Shown: positions 55,878-64,000 of the stretch, piece after piece
Position numbering within the stretch: position 1 is the first letter of the stretch
Layout of the letters: each line of letters opens with the position of its first letter
Assembly: GCA_002255575.1 (NCBI GenBank)
Contig: NCAT01000004.1
Span: 150,382 to 214,381, forward strand
Direction of reading: 5' to 3'
Length of the DNA: 64,000 nucleotides
Source: Acidocella sp. 20-57-95
Lineage (GTDB): Bacteria > Pseudomonadota > Alphaproteobacteria > Acetobacterales > Acetobacteraceae
The notes under the pieces: generated by a model
Databases searched by the model: none
What the model saw: only the letters and a program-made list of their open reading frames with translations
What the model was told of the DNA's origin: nothing
Translations under genes and position numbers: made by a program

Positions 55878-55907
55878 GCTTTGTTTTATTACTGCTTTGT
55901 TTTATTG
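55876..55907. repeat. Tandem 16-bp direct repeat in the MFS leader
   Basis: Two adjacent copies of CTGCTTTGTTTTATT followed by A or G. On the minus strand they read AATAAAACAAAGCAG just upstream of the Shine-Dalgarno sequence. It could be a slippage duplication; it lengthens the gap between the SucD-like gene and the transporter. Confidence 0.85.
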
Positions 55908-55916
55908 CGATTTATT

Positions 55917-56810
55917 TTAAGCGCTCTTCTTTTTGAGAGCGTGTGACAAGGCGGTGGCGATATCCTGCGGCGTATCAACCACCACCACACCAGCGTCCTC
56001 CAGCGCCTTGCGCTTACCGGCGTAGCTACCGGCATCCCCGGCGGTAATGGCGCCGGCATGACCCATCCGCTTGCCCGGTGGGGCCGCACGGCCTGCAATA
56101 AAGGCCACAATCGGCTTCTTCATGGTCGCTGCATAACGCGCCGCTTCTTCCTCCATGCCGCCGCCAATCTCACCCACCATCACCACCGCATCAGTATTTG
56201 GGTCATGGTCCAAAGCCACCAGCGCATCTTTGGTGGTGGTGCCGATCATCGGGTCGCCACCGATGCCAACAAAGCTCGACTGTCCGAACCCGGCGCGCGT
56301 CAGGTTCAAGCAAATCAAAGTTCCCAAACTACCGCTGCGGGAAATCACGCCGGTCCGGCCCGGTTTGAAAATATTGCTGTTATGGCCTGGCATGATGCCG
56401 ACAAACCCGGCCCCCGGCGTGACCAGGCCAGCGGTATTCGGCCCTACAATTTTAGTGCCACGCTTAGCCGCTGCCGCAAAAATCTCCAGCACGTCGTGCG
56501 ATGGAATATGCTCGGTTAATATCACGATCCCAGGCACGCCGGCGGTAATCGCATCCAGTGCGGCGTCTTTGGCCAATGTCGGTGGAATAAACATCAGCGT
56601 GACATCAACCTGTTCACTTTTAACAGCATCAGCCACAGAGCCAAAAATTGGCAAACCAAGATGGCTGGTGCCGGCCCGTTTGGGATTAACACCACCGATC
56701 ACTGTGGTGCCACATTCAATCATCTTCTCGGTCCAGAAGGTTCCCTGGCCGCCGGTCATGCCTTGCACCAGCACTCGGTCGGTGCGGCGGATAATCGGAA
56801 ATTCACTCAT
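55917..56810 (-). CDS. SucD-like CoA ligase alpha subunit, candidate sulfoacetate-CoA ligase
   Basis: 297 residues of the ADP-forming succinyl-CoA synthetase alpha family. It has the CoA-binding [34 protein letters not shown], and the phosphohistidine RMGHAGAI near 250. Succinyl-CoA ligase would normally be encoded next to mdh or sucAB; here it sits among sulfonate genes, and the motif GKRMGHAG agrees with any ADP-forming ligase. The proposed substrate is sulfoacetate, as in the SauCD enzyme of Bilophila. Malate-CoA ligase is the alternative. Confidence 0.83.
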   Translation of the reverse strand: MSEFPIIRRTDRVLVQGMTGGQGTFWTEKMIECGTTVIGGVNPKRAGTSHLGLPIFGSVADAVKSEQVDVTLMFIPPTLAKDAALDAITAGVPGIVILTEHIPSHDVLEIFAAAAKRGTKIVGPNTAGLVTPGAGFVGIMPGHNSNIFKPGRTGVISRSGSLGTLICLNLTRAGFGQSSFVGIGGDPMIGTTTKDALVALDHDPNTDAVVMVGEIGGGMEEEAARYAATMKKPIVAFIAGRAAPPGKRMGHAGAITAGDAGSYAGKRKALEDAGVVVVDTPQDIATALSHALKKKSA

Positions 56811-57928
56811 TTTGTCACCGCAATCGCCGCCTTAACGGCGTCTTCCATAAAATCAAACGGGGTTACGCCAAATTCTTTCTCAATCAAGGCCACGGCCTCA
56901 TCCTCACCCGTGCCATGTACCGAGAAAAACACCGGGACATCTGGTTTCAAAACCTTCCAAGCGTCTGCAACGCCTTTCGCCATAACATCGGTTCTGGCAA
57001 AGGCGCCGCAGAAATTTACCACCAGGCTTTTTACGTTCGGGTTTGCCAATACCAGCGCCAAGGCCGCCTCACCTTTGGTGTAGGCATCACCACCAATTTC
57101 CATGAAATTAGCAGGTGAACCACCAAGATACTTCACCACATCCATGGTGGTCATTGTTAGCCCAGCGCCATTGGCTAAAATGCCAACATTGCCGAGTAAC
57201 TCGATAAATTTCAGCCCCTGCGCGGCGCCCTTGGCCTCCAGCATCGTCGGCTCTTCAGAAGCCGCCGCAGCTGCTAGCTCAGTTTGCCGGTAGGTTGCTG
57301 CATCATCCAGGATAAACTTGCAATCAAGCGCCACCAGCCTGCCATCTTCCAGCAGCGCCAGCGGATTAATCTCCACGAGCTCAGCATCCGTCTGGCGGTA
57401 GCGCTGGTAAAGTTTAACCAGCACATCGCTGATCCCCGCAATATCCACGTCCAACCCAGCCAACATCGACTTTGCATCATCAATGCTGAACGCATCGGGC
57501 GTACGTACAATAAACCGCCTGATCGCCTCCGGCTTGGTGGCAGCCAACTCCTCAATATCCATGCCACCTTCAGCCGAAAACAAAATCAACGTGGCACGCT
57601 CTACCGGCGCGTGCAAAACCGCTGCGTAATATTCCTCGGCGATCGCAGCGCATTGCTCAACCAGCAAACCTTGCACCGCATAGTCACCAATTCGCATTGC
57701 CAGAATATCCGCGGCGACCTTTTCAGCTTCCGCCGCACTGGACACCAGCTTGATCCCGCCTGCCTTACCGCGCTTGCCAGCCGGAACCTGTGCCTTAATG
57801 ACACAGCGGCCAAACTGTTGCACCGCTGCCGCGGCTTCGCCCGGCGTGGCACAAATGGCACCATGCAGGAGATTAATGCCGACTGGCGCAAGAACTAATT
57901 TTTTAGCATCACCTTCATTTAAAATCAT
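56807..57928 (-). CDS. SucC-like CoA ligase beta subunit, candidate sulfoacetate-CoA ligase
   Basis: 373 residues of the ATP-grasp beta subunit family. Landmarks are [70 protein letters not shown] and [17 protein letters not shown]. The ATG overlaps the aldehyde dehydrogenase stop (ATGA), and its own stop overlaps the alpha subunit start, so the three proteins are translated together. This coupling to an acyl-CoA-reducing dehydrogenase argues that the ligase feeds it. Confidence 0.85.
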   Translation of the reverse strand: MILNEGDAKKLVLAPVGINLLHGAICATPGEAAAAVQQFGRCVIKAQVPAGKRGKAGGIKLVSSAAEAEKVAADILAMRIGDYAVQGLLVEQCAAIAEEYYAAVLHAPVERATLILFSAEGGMDIEELAATKPEAIRRFIVRTPDAFSIDDAKSMLAGLDVDIAGISDVLVKLYQRYRQTDAELVEINPLALLEDGRLVALDCKFILDDAATYRQTELAAAAASEEPTMLEAKGAAQGLKFIELLGNVGILANGAGLTMTTMDVVKYLGGSPANFMEIGGDAYTKGEAALALVLANPNVKSLVVNFCGAFARTDVMAKGVADAWKVLKPDVPVFFSVHGTGEDEAVALIEKEFGVTPFDFMEDAVKAAIAVTK

Positions 57929-59349
57929 TTGCCGTACTTCGCCCAATAGTTGCCAAACAAGTCTGCTTCTGCCGGTTTATCTTCGGGAATCGGCTTGACC
58001 AGATGCGTGATGTTGAGAAAATGCTTGTAGCTGAGATTTTCGCTGATCGAGTTTTTTTGCCACGACCCGCAGCCCATACTGAGTGTGAAATTCAGGCCGC
58101 TGTTAAACCCACCGCCGTTGCCGAACGTGTGGGCAAAATTTACCAGTACCCGCACCACATCAAGTGTCTCAGCCATCACCCACGCCCTGTCTAAATCGCG
58201 CGTGTGAATCCCACAGGAATGCCCACGTCCTTGATAATCCAGAATATGCTTGATGATATTGCAGGCATCATGAAAATCTTTGGCCCTGTACACTGCCAGC
58301 ACTAACGATAATTTTTCACCCGAGAACGGGTGCGCCTTGCCGTAGCCGCTCTCCGGCACCATGAAGAACTTTGCCTTAGCAGCGGCTTCTGGCAAGCCAA
58401 ATGCTTCAGCCAAAATCGCCGCGTCCTTCGCGATCAAATGCCGGTTCAAGCTGCCCTTCTGCCATAGAATCGATTCAATCCGCTTAGCTTCCTCAGCGGT
58501 GCACATATACCCGCCGACTTTTTCCAGCGCGGCGATCGCCTGGTCATACCCGGCATCAACAATCACCACAGAATTTTCGGAAGAACACGAGGTAGAATTA
58601 TCGAATGTCTTGGAGGCCAGAATTTTTTGTGCTGCGTCATCAAAGTCGGCGGTTTCATCAATCATCACCGGCACGTTGCCAGCACCCACGCCAATCACTG
58701 GCGTCCCGCTCATGGCGGCGCGGCGCACATTATCCTGCGAGCCGGTTACAACCACAAAATCCGCTGCTTTCATCAAAGCTTCGGTCAACGCCTTTGATGG
58801 TGGCGGCGGCAAAATCTGCACCAAATCCTCCGGTGCGCCAATCCGCTTCAGTTCCGCCCGCATCGCCTCCACGGTTTGCGAGGTGGTTTCGCTACCCGCC
58901 GGTGAGGGGGCAATAATAATCGCATTACGGCCTTTCAAGGCCATCATCGCTTTGTTCACCGGTGTTGCCGCCGGGTTGGTTGAAGGTGTCACGGCCGCCA
59001 CCACACCGATTGGCTTGGCGAATTTCACCAGACCGAGAGCAGCGTTCTCCTCGATCACCCCGACTGATTTCGCCCGCAGCAAGTCACGTAATGTACCAAA
59101 TGTCTTGCGCTGATTCTTGATTATTTTATCAGGAACATTGCCCAGGCCAGTATCCTGTACCGCCAGCTTCGCCAGCCGTTCAGCCTGCTCGGGCTGATAT
59201 AATGACCATGCCAGCGCGATCACCAGCTCATCTGTCTGCGCTTGGTCATAATTGGCGATTTGCTGCATGGCAGCCCGCGCCCGCGCAATGAGGGGCGCGA
59301 TGATCGCGGCCTCTTTGCTTTCAGTATCTAGTGTTACCATCTGATCCAT
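57925..59349 (-). CDS. CoA-acylating aldehyde dehydrogenase, candidate sulfoacetaldehyde dehydrogenase
   Basis: 474 residues of the EutE/PduP/AdhE-N family. Catalytic cysteine in NSTSCSSENSVVI (about residue 254), cofactor region SPAGSETTSQTVEAM and GAGNVPVMIDETAD. The family reduces acyl-CoA to aldehyde. Sulfoacetaldehyde dehydrogenase SauS belongs here, and the neighbours on both sides (CoA ligase, Xsc) make sulfoacetyl-CoA the expected substrate. GGAGG lies nine bases before the ATG. Acetaldehyde dehydrogenase is the alternative. Confidence 0.86.
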   Translation of the reverse strand: MDQMVTLDTESKEAAIIAPLIARARAAMQQIANYDQAQTDELVIALAWSLYQPEQAERLAKLAVQDTGLGNVPDKIIKNQRKTFGTLRDLLRAKSVGVIEENAALGLVKFAKPIGVVAAVTPSTNPAATPVNKAMMALKGRNAIIIAPSPAGSETTSQTVEAMRAELKRIGAPEDLVQILPPPPSKALTEALMKAADFVVVTGSQDNVRRAAMSGTPVIGVGAGNVPVMIDETADFDDAAQKILASKTFDNSTSCSSENSVVIVDAGYDQAIAALEKVGGYMCTAEEAKRIESILWQKGSLNRHLIAKDAAILAEAFGLPEAAAKAKFFMVPESGYGKAHPFSGEKLSLVLAVYRAKDFHDACNIIKHILDYQGRGHSCGIHTRDLDRAWVMAETLDVVRVLVNFAHTFGNGGGFNSGLNFTLSMGCGSWQKNSISENLSYKHFLNITHLVKPIPEDKPAEADLFGNYWAKYGK

Positions 59350-59403
59350 TTATTTATTTCCTCCAGTTGCGGTGTTGTCCGCTTGATCAAACACCTAAGT
59401 CAT

Positions 59404-60238
59404 TTACGATGCGGCTAAACGCGCCAACGCAATCGAGGCCAGCTTGGCCTCAGCCGGGTCTGCCCGCGAATTCAAAATAATCGGCACATATATTGGCGGC
59501 TCCAGCAACCTTATCGTTCTGCAGTCCTTTGATTTTTGCAGCATGTTTGGAAATCGCGACATCCAGCGCCAACGGCCCGGTAATGGCGCACCCAAGCTCG
59601 GCCGCCTCAGCCTGAAACTCATCAGCAAACGCACCTGCTGCAACTGATGACGCCATAGCCGGGCTGCGCTCCTCAGTGGCTGAGAGCATCGCGATCCGTG
59701 GTTCGGCAATATCGAGCACCTTGGCCACCCGCACCGCGTGACGCATAATATGCAGCATGGTGGCGGGGTTCGGCGCCACGTTCAAAGCGGCATCGGTAAT
59801 CAGCAAATAGCCAGGCGCGCCGGGCCAGATCATCGCAAATACGTGGCTCAGGCGCTGGCCGGTTCGCAAGCCAACCTCTGGCTGCAGCACCGCCCGCATC
59901 AGCACATCGGTATGCAAATGGCCTTTCATCAGCAGCTTGGCCTCACCACCATGCACCAGGCTCACTGCCAGCCGCGCTGCGTCCTCCTCGTCCGCGGCCG
60001 CGACAATCCGCACATCAGCTAGCGAGGCGTCATGCGTTGCCACATGCCGCAAAATCCAGTCTTTATCGCCAACCAAAATGGGCTCAATCAACCCAAACTC
60101 ACGTGCCCAGTTAACACTTTCCAGCACATGCGCCGCGTTTGCGCCGGCCACCGCCACCGGCACGCGGCCCATGGCACGTGCCCGCAGCAACAAGGCGGGA
60201 GGGCACAAATACGCTAAATTCTCAGCCGCATCAGTCAT
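59404..60238 (-). pseudogene. pta: Phosphate acetyltransferase (Pta), frameshifted by internal deletion
   Basis: Short Pta of the phosphate acetyl/butyryltransferase family. The frame from ATG 60238 is intact through AAKIKGLQNDKVAGAANI, then ends at 59450 with an unrelated ADYFEFAGRPG tail. The true C-terminus VPIILNSRADPAEAKLASIALARL continues in the next frame from 59487 to 59404. In the family about 32 residues normally lie between these two pieces, so roughly 95-98 bases were lost. The missing part includes a highly conserved segment and the Ser-Arg pair of the SRAD motif no longer follows in frame. Function of the truncated chain is doubtful. Confidence 0.82.
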
Positions 60239-60318
60239 CAAATTACGCCGCTCTGCATTTTGCTAGTTTTGCGGCCAGTATTTTATTCATGAACTCTCCC
60301 CCTTAGTATTTCACACGC

Positions 60319-61140
60319 TCACGTCAGCATGAAGCTCGCCCCAATGTCTTTCGCAGCTTGCAATAATGCCTCACGATGCCGCTCGGCATCGGCAACCGTC
60401 ATCCGCGCTGCTGGCGCCTGGATCGCCACGCCGGCTTGAATTTCACCTTTTTCGTTGAAAATCGGCGCCGCCACACAAACCACGCCGATGGTATATTCTT
60501 CCCGGTCGACCGAGAGCCCATCAGCCGCAATCATTTGCAATTCCGCCTCCAGCGCGGCGCGGTCGGTAATCGTGTGGGGCGTCAACGGGGCCATATCCAT
60601 CGCCGATAATAATTTCTCACGTTGGCTGGCAGGCAGATGCACCAAAAACAACTTACCAATGGCCGTGCAATGCAATGGCACGCGCGAGCCAATATGAAAA
60701 TTCAAGCGCAACGGCCAATGTTTGGCCTCCACACGGTCGAGATACACAATCTCATTGCCTTCGAGCGTACCAATATTGCAGGTCTCGCCAACCTCGGCGA
60801 CCAAAGCGTTTAAAATCGACCGGCGCGGCGCGTACTGGATCGAGGCCCGCACCACATCAAAGCCGAAATCCGCCAGCCGCGGGCCAATACCAATCCGGCG
60901 CGACGCAAACTGCCGGCGCAGAAACCCTTGCGCCTCAAAACTTTCAATCATGCGGTACACGGTTGGCTTCGGCAAATGCAGATGCTCGGCAATATCCGAA
61001 GGCGCCACCGGGTGCCCCGCCCGCACCACATATTCTAGCACCGCAAACGAGCGCTGAAACACATTCACTTTTAGCCGGTCATCGGCCTCAATGGTTGTTT
61101 TGACCTCGGTCACATCAAAGCTGGTCTCAGACGATTCCAT
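60319..61140 (-). CDS. IclR-family transcriptional regulator
   Basis: 273 residues. Winged helix-turn-helix at about 25-90 (AVLEYVVRAGHPVAPSDIAEHLHLPKPTVYRMI) and the IclR effector domain after residue 110, ending in PIFNEKGEIQAGVAIQAP. It is transcribed with the sulfonate genes, between xsc and pta, and likely regulates them. IclR proteins often sense small organic acids; sulfoacetate or a metabolite would be an obvious ligand, but that is inference. Confidence 0.9.
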   Translation of the reverse strand: MESSETSFDVTEVKTTIEADDRLKVNVFQRSFAVLEYVVRAGHPVAPSDIAEHLHLPKPTVYRMIESFEAQGFLRRQFASRRIGIGPRLADFGFDVVRASIQYAPRRSILNALVAEVGETCNIGTLEGNEIVYLDRVEAKHWPLRLNFHIGSRVPLHCTAIGKLFLVHLPASQREKLLSAMDMAPLTPHTITDRAALEAELQMIAADGLSVDREEYTIGVVCVAAPIFNEKGEIQAGVAIQAPAARMTVADAERHREALLQAAKDIGASFMLT

Positions 61141-61270
61141 TTATTGTTTCACCTAGTGAGAAAGGCGCTATTATTTCTTAATAATTTTATTTTGCCTGTC
61201 AATAAAAACTCGTTAGGCAAGATTAAAAGTCTCATTCAGTAAGAATACTTCCTGCTTACAGCCAAACATA

Positions 61271-61302
61271 GCAGGGACAGTACCTTCCGGCACCATCCCT
61301 GC
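61271..61302 (-). terminator. Weak hairpin after xsc
   Basis: Inverted repeat GCAGGGA/TCCCTGC with an 18-base loop just downstream of xsc, without a U-tract. It may limit read-through from xsc into the regulator and the rest of the cluster. Confidence 0.35.
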
Positions 61303-61313
61303 CATTATAGCCC

Positions 61314-63092
61314 TTACTCAGCCGCCATTTGCGGCCGCATATCGGCCCGATCGATGCCCGCCACCACCACTGGTTTCTTCATGGCGTCGCGGCGGAACGG
61401 CTCGCCCAGCTCTTGGTTTAGAATCACCTCAATGAAGGTCGTGACGCGGTTTTTCTGTAATTCACAGGCTTCCCGCAGGGCTGCCGTCAATTCATCTTGC
61501 GTGCGCACCTGAACGCCCCGCAAGCCGCAGCCTTCCGCCACCTTGGCGTAGCTCAAATGCGGGTCAAGCTCGGTGCCTACAAAGTTGTTGCTGTACCACA
61601 ACGTCGTGTTGCGCTTCTCGGCACCCCACTGGTAATTGCGGAAAATAACCATGGTAATGCCAGGCCATTCCTCGCGCCCGATCGAGCTCATTTCGCTCAT
61701 CGAAATCCCAAATGCGCCGTCACCGGCAAAGCCGATGCAGGGCACATCCGGGTTGCCGATTTTGGCGCCGATGATCGCCGGGAAGCCATAGCCGCACGGG
61801 CCAAACAGCCCCGGCGCCAAATATTTCCGCGGTTGCTCGAACATCGGATACGCATTGCCGATCGCGCAGTTATTGCCAATGTCGCTTGAGATGATGGCAT
61901 CACGCGGCAACGCCGCCTGAATCGCCCGCCAGGCTTGGCGCGGTGACATCCGGTCCTTGTCGCGCTCACGGGCATCATGGTTCCAGGTTGTCCCTTCATC
62001 ATCCTGCTCATGGTCCATGCTGGAGAGCGTCTGCAACCAGGCTGATTTGGTATGATGGATCAGCGCTTTGCGCTCTTCGCGCCCGGCATCGCCAGCACTC
62101 GGGCTTAACTGCGCCAGCAGGCTTTCCGCCACCATCTTGGCATCGCCGCAGATGCCCACGGTCACCGGCTTGGTCAGGCCAATCCGGTCAGCATTGATGT
62201 CCACCTGGATGATTTTCGCCTCTTTCGGCCAATAATCGATGCCATAGCCCGGCAGGGTGGAAAATGGATTTAACCGGGTGCCGAGTGCGAGCACCACATC
62301 AGCCTTGGCCACCAGCTCCATCGCCGCCTTCGAGCCATTATACCCGAGCGGCCCCACGGCTAACCGGTGGCTGCCGGTGAAGCTGTCATTATGCTGGTAG
62401 TTATTGCACACCGGCGCATCCAAGCGCTCGGCCAAAGCAGTCAAAGCCGGGATGGCATTGGCCAAAACCACGCCCGCGCCTGAGAGGATCACGGGGAATT
62501 TCGCGCCAGACAACAGCTTGGCCGCTTCCGCAATCGCATGCGCCCCACCGGAAGGACGCTCAAATTCCACGATCGCCGGCATCGGCACGTCGATCACTTG
62601 GGTCCAATAATCGCGCGGAATATTAATCTGCGCGGGGGCCGAGAGCCGCTTGGCCTTCAAAATCACCCGGTTCAACACTTCCGCCACCCGCGAGGGGTCA
62701 CGCACTTCTTCCTGGTAGCACACCATGTCGCGGAACAGCGCCATTTGCTCAACTTCCTGGAAGCCGCCCTGGCCGATGGTGCGGTTGGCCGCCTGCGGTG
62801 TTACCAGCAGCATCGGCGTGTGATTCCAATAGGCGGTTTTAATCGCGGTCACGAAGCCGGTCACGCCAGGGCCGTTTTGGGCAATCGCCATCGCAATCTT
62901 GCCGGTCGAGCGCGTATAGCCATCGCAGATCAAGCCGCCATTGGTCTCATGCGCCACATCCCAGAAGGTAATGCCGGCCTTCGGAAATAAATCGGAGATC
63001 GGCATGAAGGCCGAGCCAATAATGCCGAAACCATGCTCGATTCCGTGCATTTGTAGAACTTTTACAAAGGCTTCTTCGGTTGTCATTCTCAT
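61314..63092 (-). CDS. xsc: Sulfoacetaldehyde acetyltransferase
   Basis: 592-residue ThDP enzyme that converts sulfoacetaldehyde and phosphate to acetyl phosphate and sulfite, the key desulfonation step of C2 sulfonates. The N-terminal block MTTEEAFVKVLQMHGIEHGFGIIGSAFMPISDLFP, the NHTPMLLVTPQAANRTIGQGGFQEVEQ segment and the ThDP motif GDGAFGISMSEMSS are diagnostic of Xsc, distinct from acetolactate synthase. GGGAGA stands eight bases before the first ATG. Its product sulfite has no visible detoxifying gene in the window. Confidence 0.95.
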   Translation of the reverse strand: MRMTTEEAFVKVLQMHGIEHGFGIIGSAFMPISDLFPKAGITFWDVAHETNGGLICDGYTRSTGKIAMAIAQNGPGVTGFVTAIKTAYWNHTPMLLVTPQAANRTIGQGGFQEVEQMALFRDMVCYQEEVRDPSRVAEVLNRVILKAKRLSAPAQINIPRDYWTQVIDVPMPAIVEFERPSGGAHAIAEAAKLLSGAKFPVILSGAGVVLANAIPALTALAERLDAPVCNNYQHNDSFTGSHRLAVGPLGYNGSKAAMELVAKADVVLALGTRLNPFSTLPGYGIDYWPKEAKIIQVDINADRIGLTKPVTVGICGDAKMVAESLLAQLSPSAGDAGREERKALIHHTKSAWLQTLSSMDHEQDDEGTTWNHDARERDKDRMSPRQAWRAIQAALPRDAIISSDIGNNCAIGNAYPMFEQPRKYLAPGLFGPCGYGFPAIIGAKIGNPDVPCIGFAGDGAFGISMSEMSSIGREEWPGITMVIFRNYQWGAEKRNTTLWYSNNFVGTELDPHLSYAKVAEGCGLRGVQVRTQDELTAALREACELQKNRVTTFIEVILNQELGEPFRRDAMKKPVVVAGIDRADMRPQMAAE

Positions 63093-63378
63093 ATTTTGTC
63101 TCTCCCTGGGATCACGACCAACTCTAAAGCGCCGCTCAAGGCGCTAACGTGGCGGAAGCCATAATATAAATTTTTCCCTTGATCAATAGTTATCACTGGA
63201 TAAGAATTTTTATGTCAAAATTTGAGATTTTGTGCTTCGCACAATGCTAAATCTGCGCTTGCGGGACGAGTGATTCATAAAATGATTAAAAAAATCTCAG
63301 TTTATGATATGTCCTGTCTATACAAATCCGCAACGGCTGCTTATGGTTTTTCCACTAAAACCTCACCATTGGGGAAAA

Positions 63379-63399
63379 GATTCTCGTTTAATGAGAATC
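63379..63399. promoter_or_regulatory. Candidate operator in the xsc/MFS divergent region
   Basis: Perfect 7-bp inverted repeat GATTCTC/GAGAATC with a 7-base AT-rich centre, 35 bases before the MFS ATG. It lies in the 340-base gap between xsc and a divergent transporter, which otherwise holds AT-rich promoter-like sequence and a stem TTGTGC/GCACAA near 63234-63248. IclR-type repressors bind such palindromes; this assignment is a guess. Confidence 0.4.
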
Positions 63400-63433
63400 A
63401 CAACAAGTTAACAGGTTCAGGAAAGGTCTCGTC

Positions 63434-64000
63434 ATGCAGCCAAATCGCCTTAGCGAAAGCGAAGCTAAACGTATCCGTCGCATTGCCTATGCCAGTGCCA
63501 TCGGCACCACCATCGAATGGTATGATTTCTTCCTCTACGGGGTGGTCGCCTCGATTGTGCTGAACCAAGTATTCTTCCCCAGCTTCTCCCCATTGGTTGG
63601 GACGTTACTTTCCTACACCACTTTTGCCATCGGCTTCGTGGCCCGCCCGGTCGGCGGCCTGATCTTCGGTCATTTCGGCGACCGCATCGGCCGTAAAACC
63701 GTTCTGATCCTCACCTTGTTGATCATGGGTATCGCCACCTTCCTCATCGGCTGCCTACCCGGATATTCCAGCATCGGCGTCGCGGCCCCCATCCTGCTGC
63801 TGTTACTGCGCATCTTCCAGGGTATCGGCATTGGCGGTGAGTGGGGCGGGGCCGTGATCATGGCCATCGAGCACGCCCCCAAAGGCCATCGCAGCTTCTA
63901 TGGCAGCTTCCCGCAGGTGGGCGTGCCCGCCGGGCTAATGACCAGCGCCGGAGCCGTGGCCTTGTTCAACCTGCTGCCGAACGACCAGTTTCTGCTGTGG
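63434..64000 (+). CDS. MHS-family MFS transporter, 3' end outside window
   Basis: 189 residues are visible and the frame is open to the window end. IRRIAYASAIGTTIEWYDFFLYG and ARPVGGLIFGHFGDRIGRK are the signatures of metabolite:H+ symporters (KgtP/ProP/ShiA relatives). The ATG has AAAGG seven bases ahead. It diverges from xsc and is probably co-regulated, so it may import the sulfonate or another carboxylate; no direct evidence. Confidence 0.9.
   Translation, partial: MQPNRLSESEAKRIRRIAYASAIGTTIEWYDFFLYGVVASIVLNQVFFPSFSPLVGTLLSYTTFAIGFVARPVGGLIFGHFGDRIGRKTVLILTLLIMGIATFLIGCLPGYSSIGVAAPILLLLLRIFQGIGIGGEWGGAVIMAIEHAPKGHRSFYGSFPQVGVPAGLMTSAGAVALFNLLPNDQFLLW

Noticed and set aside
55917..57928. 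Housekeeping succinyl-CoA synthetase (sucCD)
   Set aside because: Coupled to an acylating aldehyde dehydrogenase and xsc, and not to TCA-cycle genes; a specialised CoA ligase is more likely, though enzyme data are lacking.
59404..59709. Separate small gene over the end of pta
   Set aside because: Only its last ~25 residues match the Pta C-terminus; the first part is the antisense-like shifted frame of the same gene.

Overview
The window reads as a contiguous piece of an alphaproteobacterial chromosome of fairly high GC. The best guess is Acetobacteraceae/Rhodospirillales. This rests on the aa3 oxidase operon, the SUPV3L1-like helicase, the fdxA–carD pair, the short acyltransferase of the phosphotransacetylase family, and N-terminally extended RNase E, CarD and RlmB. 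The genus assignment is inference. Almost every base lies in a recognisable gene; there is no prophage, insertion sequence, integron or CRISPR array.

Layout: 1-2 kb, the 3' part of lpd and pdxJ. 2-7.4 kb, prpE-type acyl-CoA ligase, an acetate transporter (satP) and an EmrAB-type exporter. 7.5-8.7 kb, nusG and secE behind tRNA-Trp, tRNA-Gly and tRNA-Tyr. 8.8-13.5 kb, rlmB, a DegP-like protease, mrp, holC and a small exported protein. 13.6-17.2 kb, a sulfotransferase remnant and a tightly coupled telA operon with two YbjQ-type proteins. 17.3-21.3 kb, a divergent msrB/msrA pair, small lipoproteins, gshB, a HAD dehalogenase and a HIG1-like membrane protein. 21.5-28.4 kb, a large MscS channel, an APC permease, a methyltransferase, gloB and an M32 carboxypeptidase. 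28.4-33.8 kb, the cytochrome c oxidase operon coxB-coxA-ctaB-small ORF-coxC-SURF1, without ctaG. 34-41 kb, a PmtA-like methyltransferase, htpG, a Suv3-like helicase, an S4 protein, fdxA and carD. 41.3-45.2 kb, a 23-bp tandem repeat, a Bax inhibitor-1 protein and rne. 45.6-50.7 kb, a giant multi-domain glycosyltransferase and malate synthase G. 50.8-54.3 kb, a small membrane protein and bioA, bioB, bioD.

The most interesting part is 54.4-64 kb: a one-strand run xsc - iclR - pta - acylating aldehyde dehydrogenase - SucC-like - SucD-like - MFS transporter, with a second MFS gene diverging from xsc. The logic fits import and breakdown of the C2 sulfonate sulfoacetate: activation to sulfoacetyl-CoA by an ADP-forming ligase, reduction to sulfoacetaldehyde, then Xsc cleavage to acetyl phosphate and sulfite. 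Two details stand out. The pta gene is broken by an internal deletion and frameshift, so acetyl phosphate would need another outlet. The MFS gene at the end of the run has no ATG, GTG or TTG near its real N-terminus and appears to start at CTG behind a perfect Shine-Dalgarno sequence. Acetyl units could feed malate synthase G encoded elsewhere in the window.

Three convergent gene ends carry palindromic intergenic repeats, two of one family and one of another. Several genes are too short for routine ORF calling but well supported, including a 53-residue lipoprotein fused translationally to msrA and a 52-residue cox-operon membrane protein.
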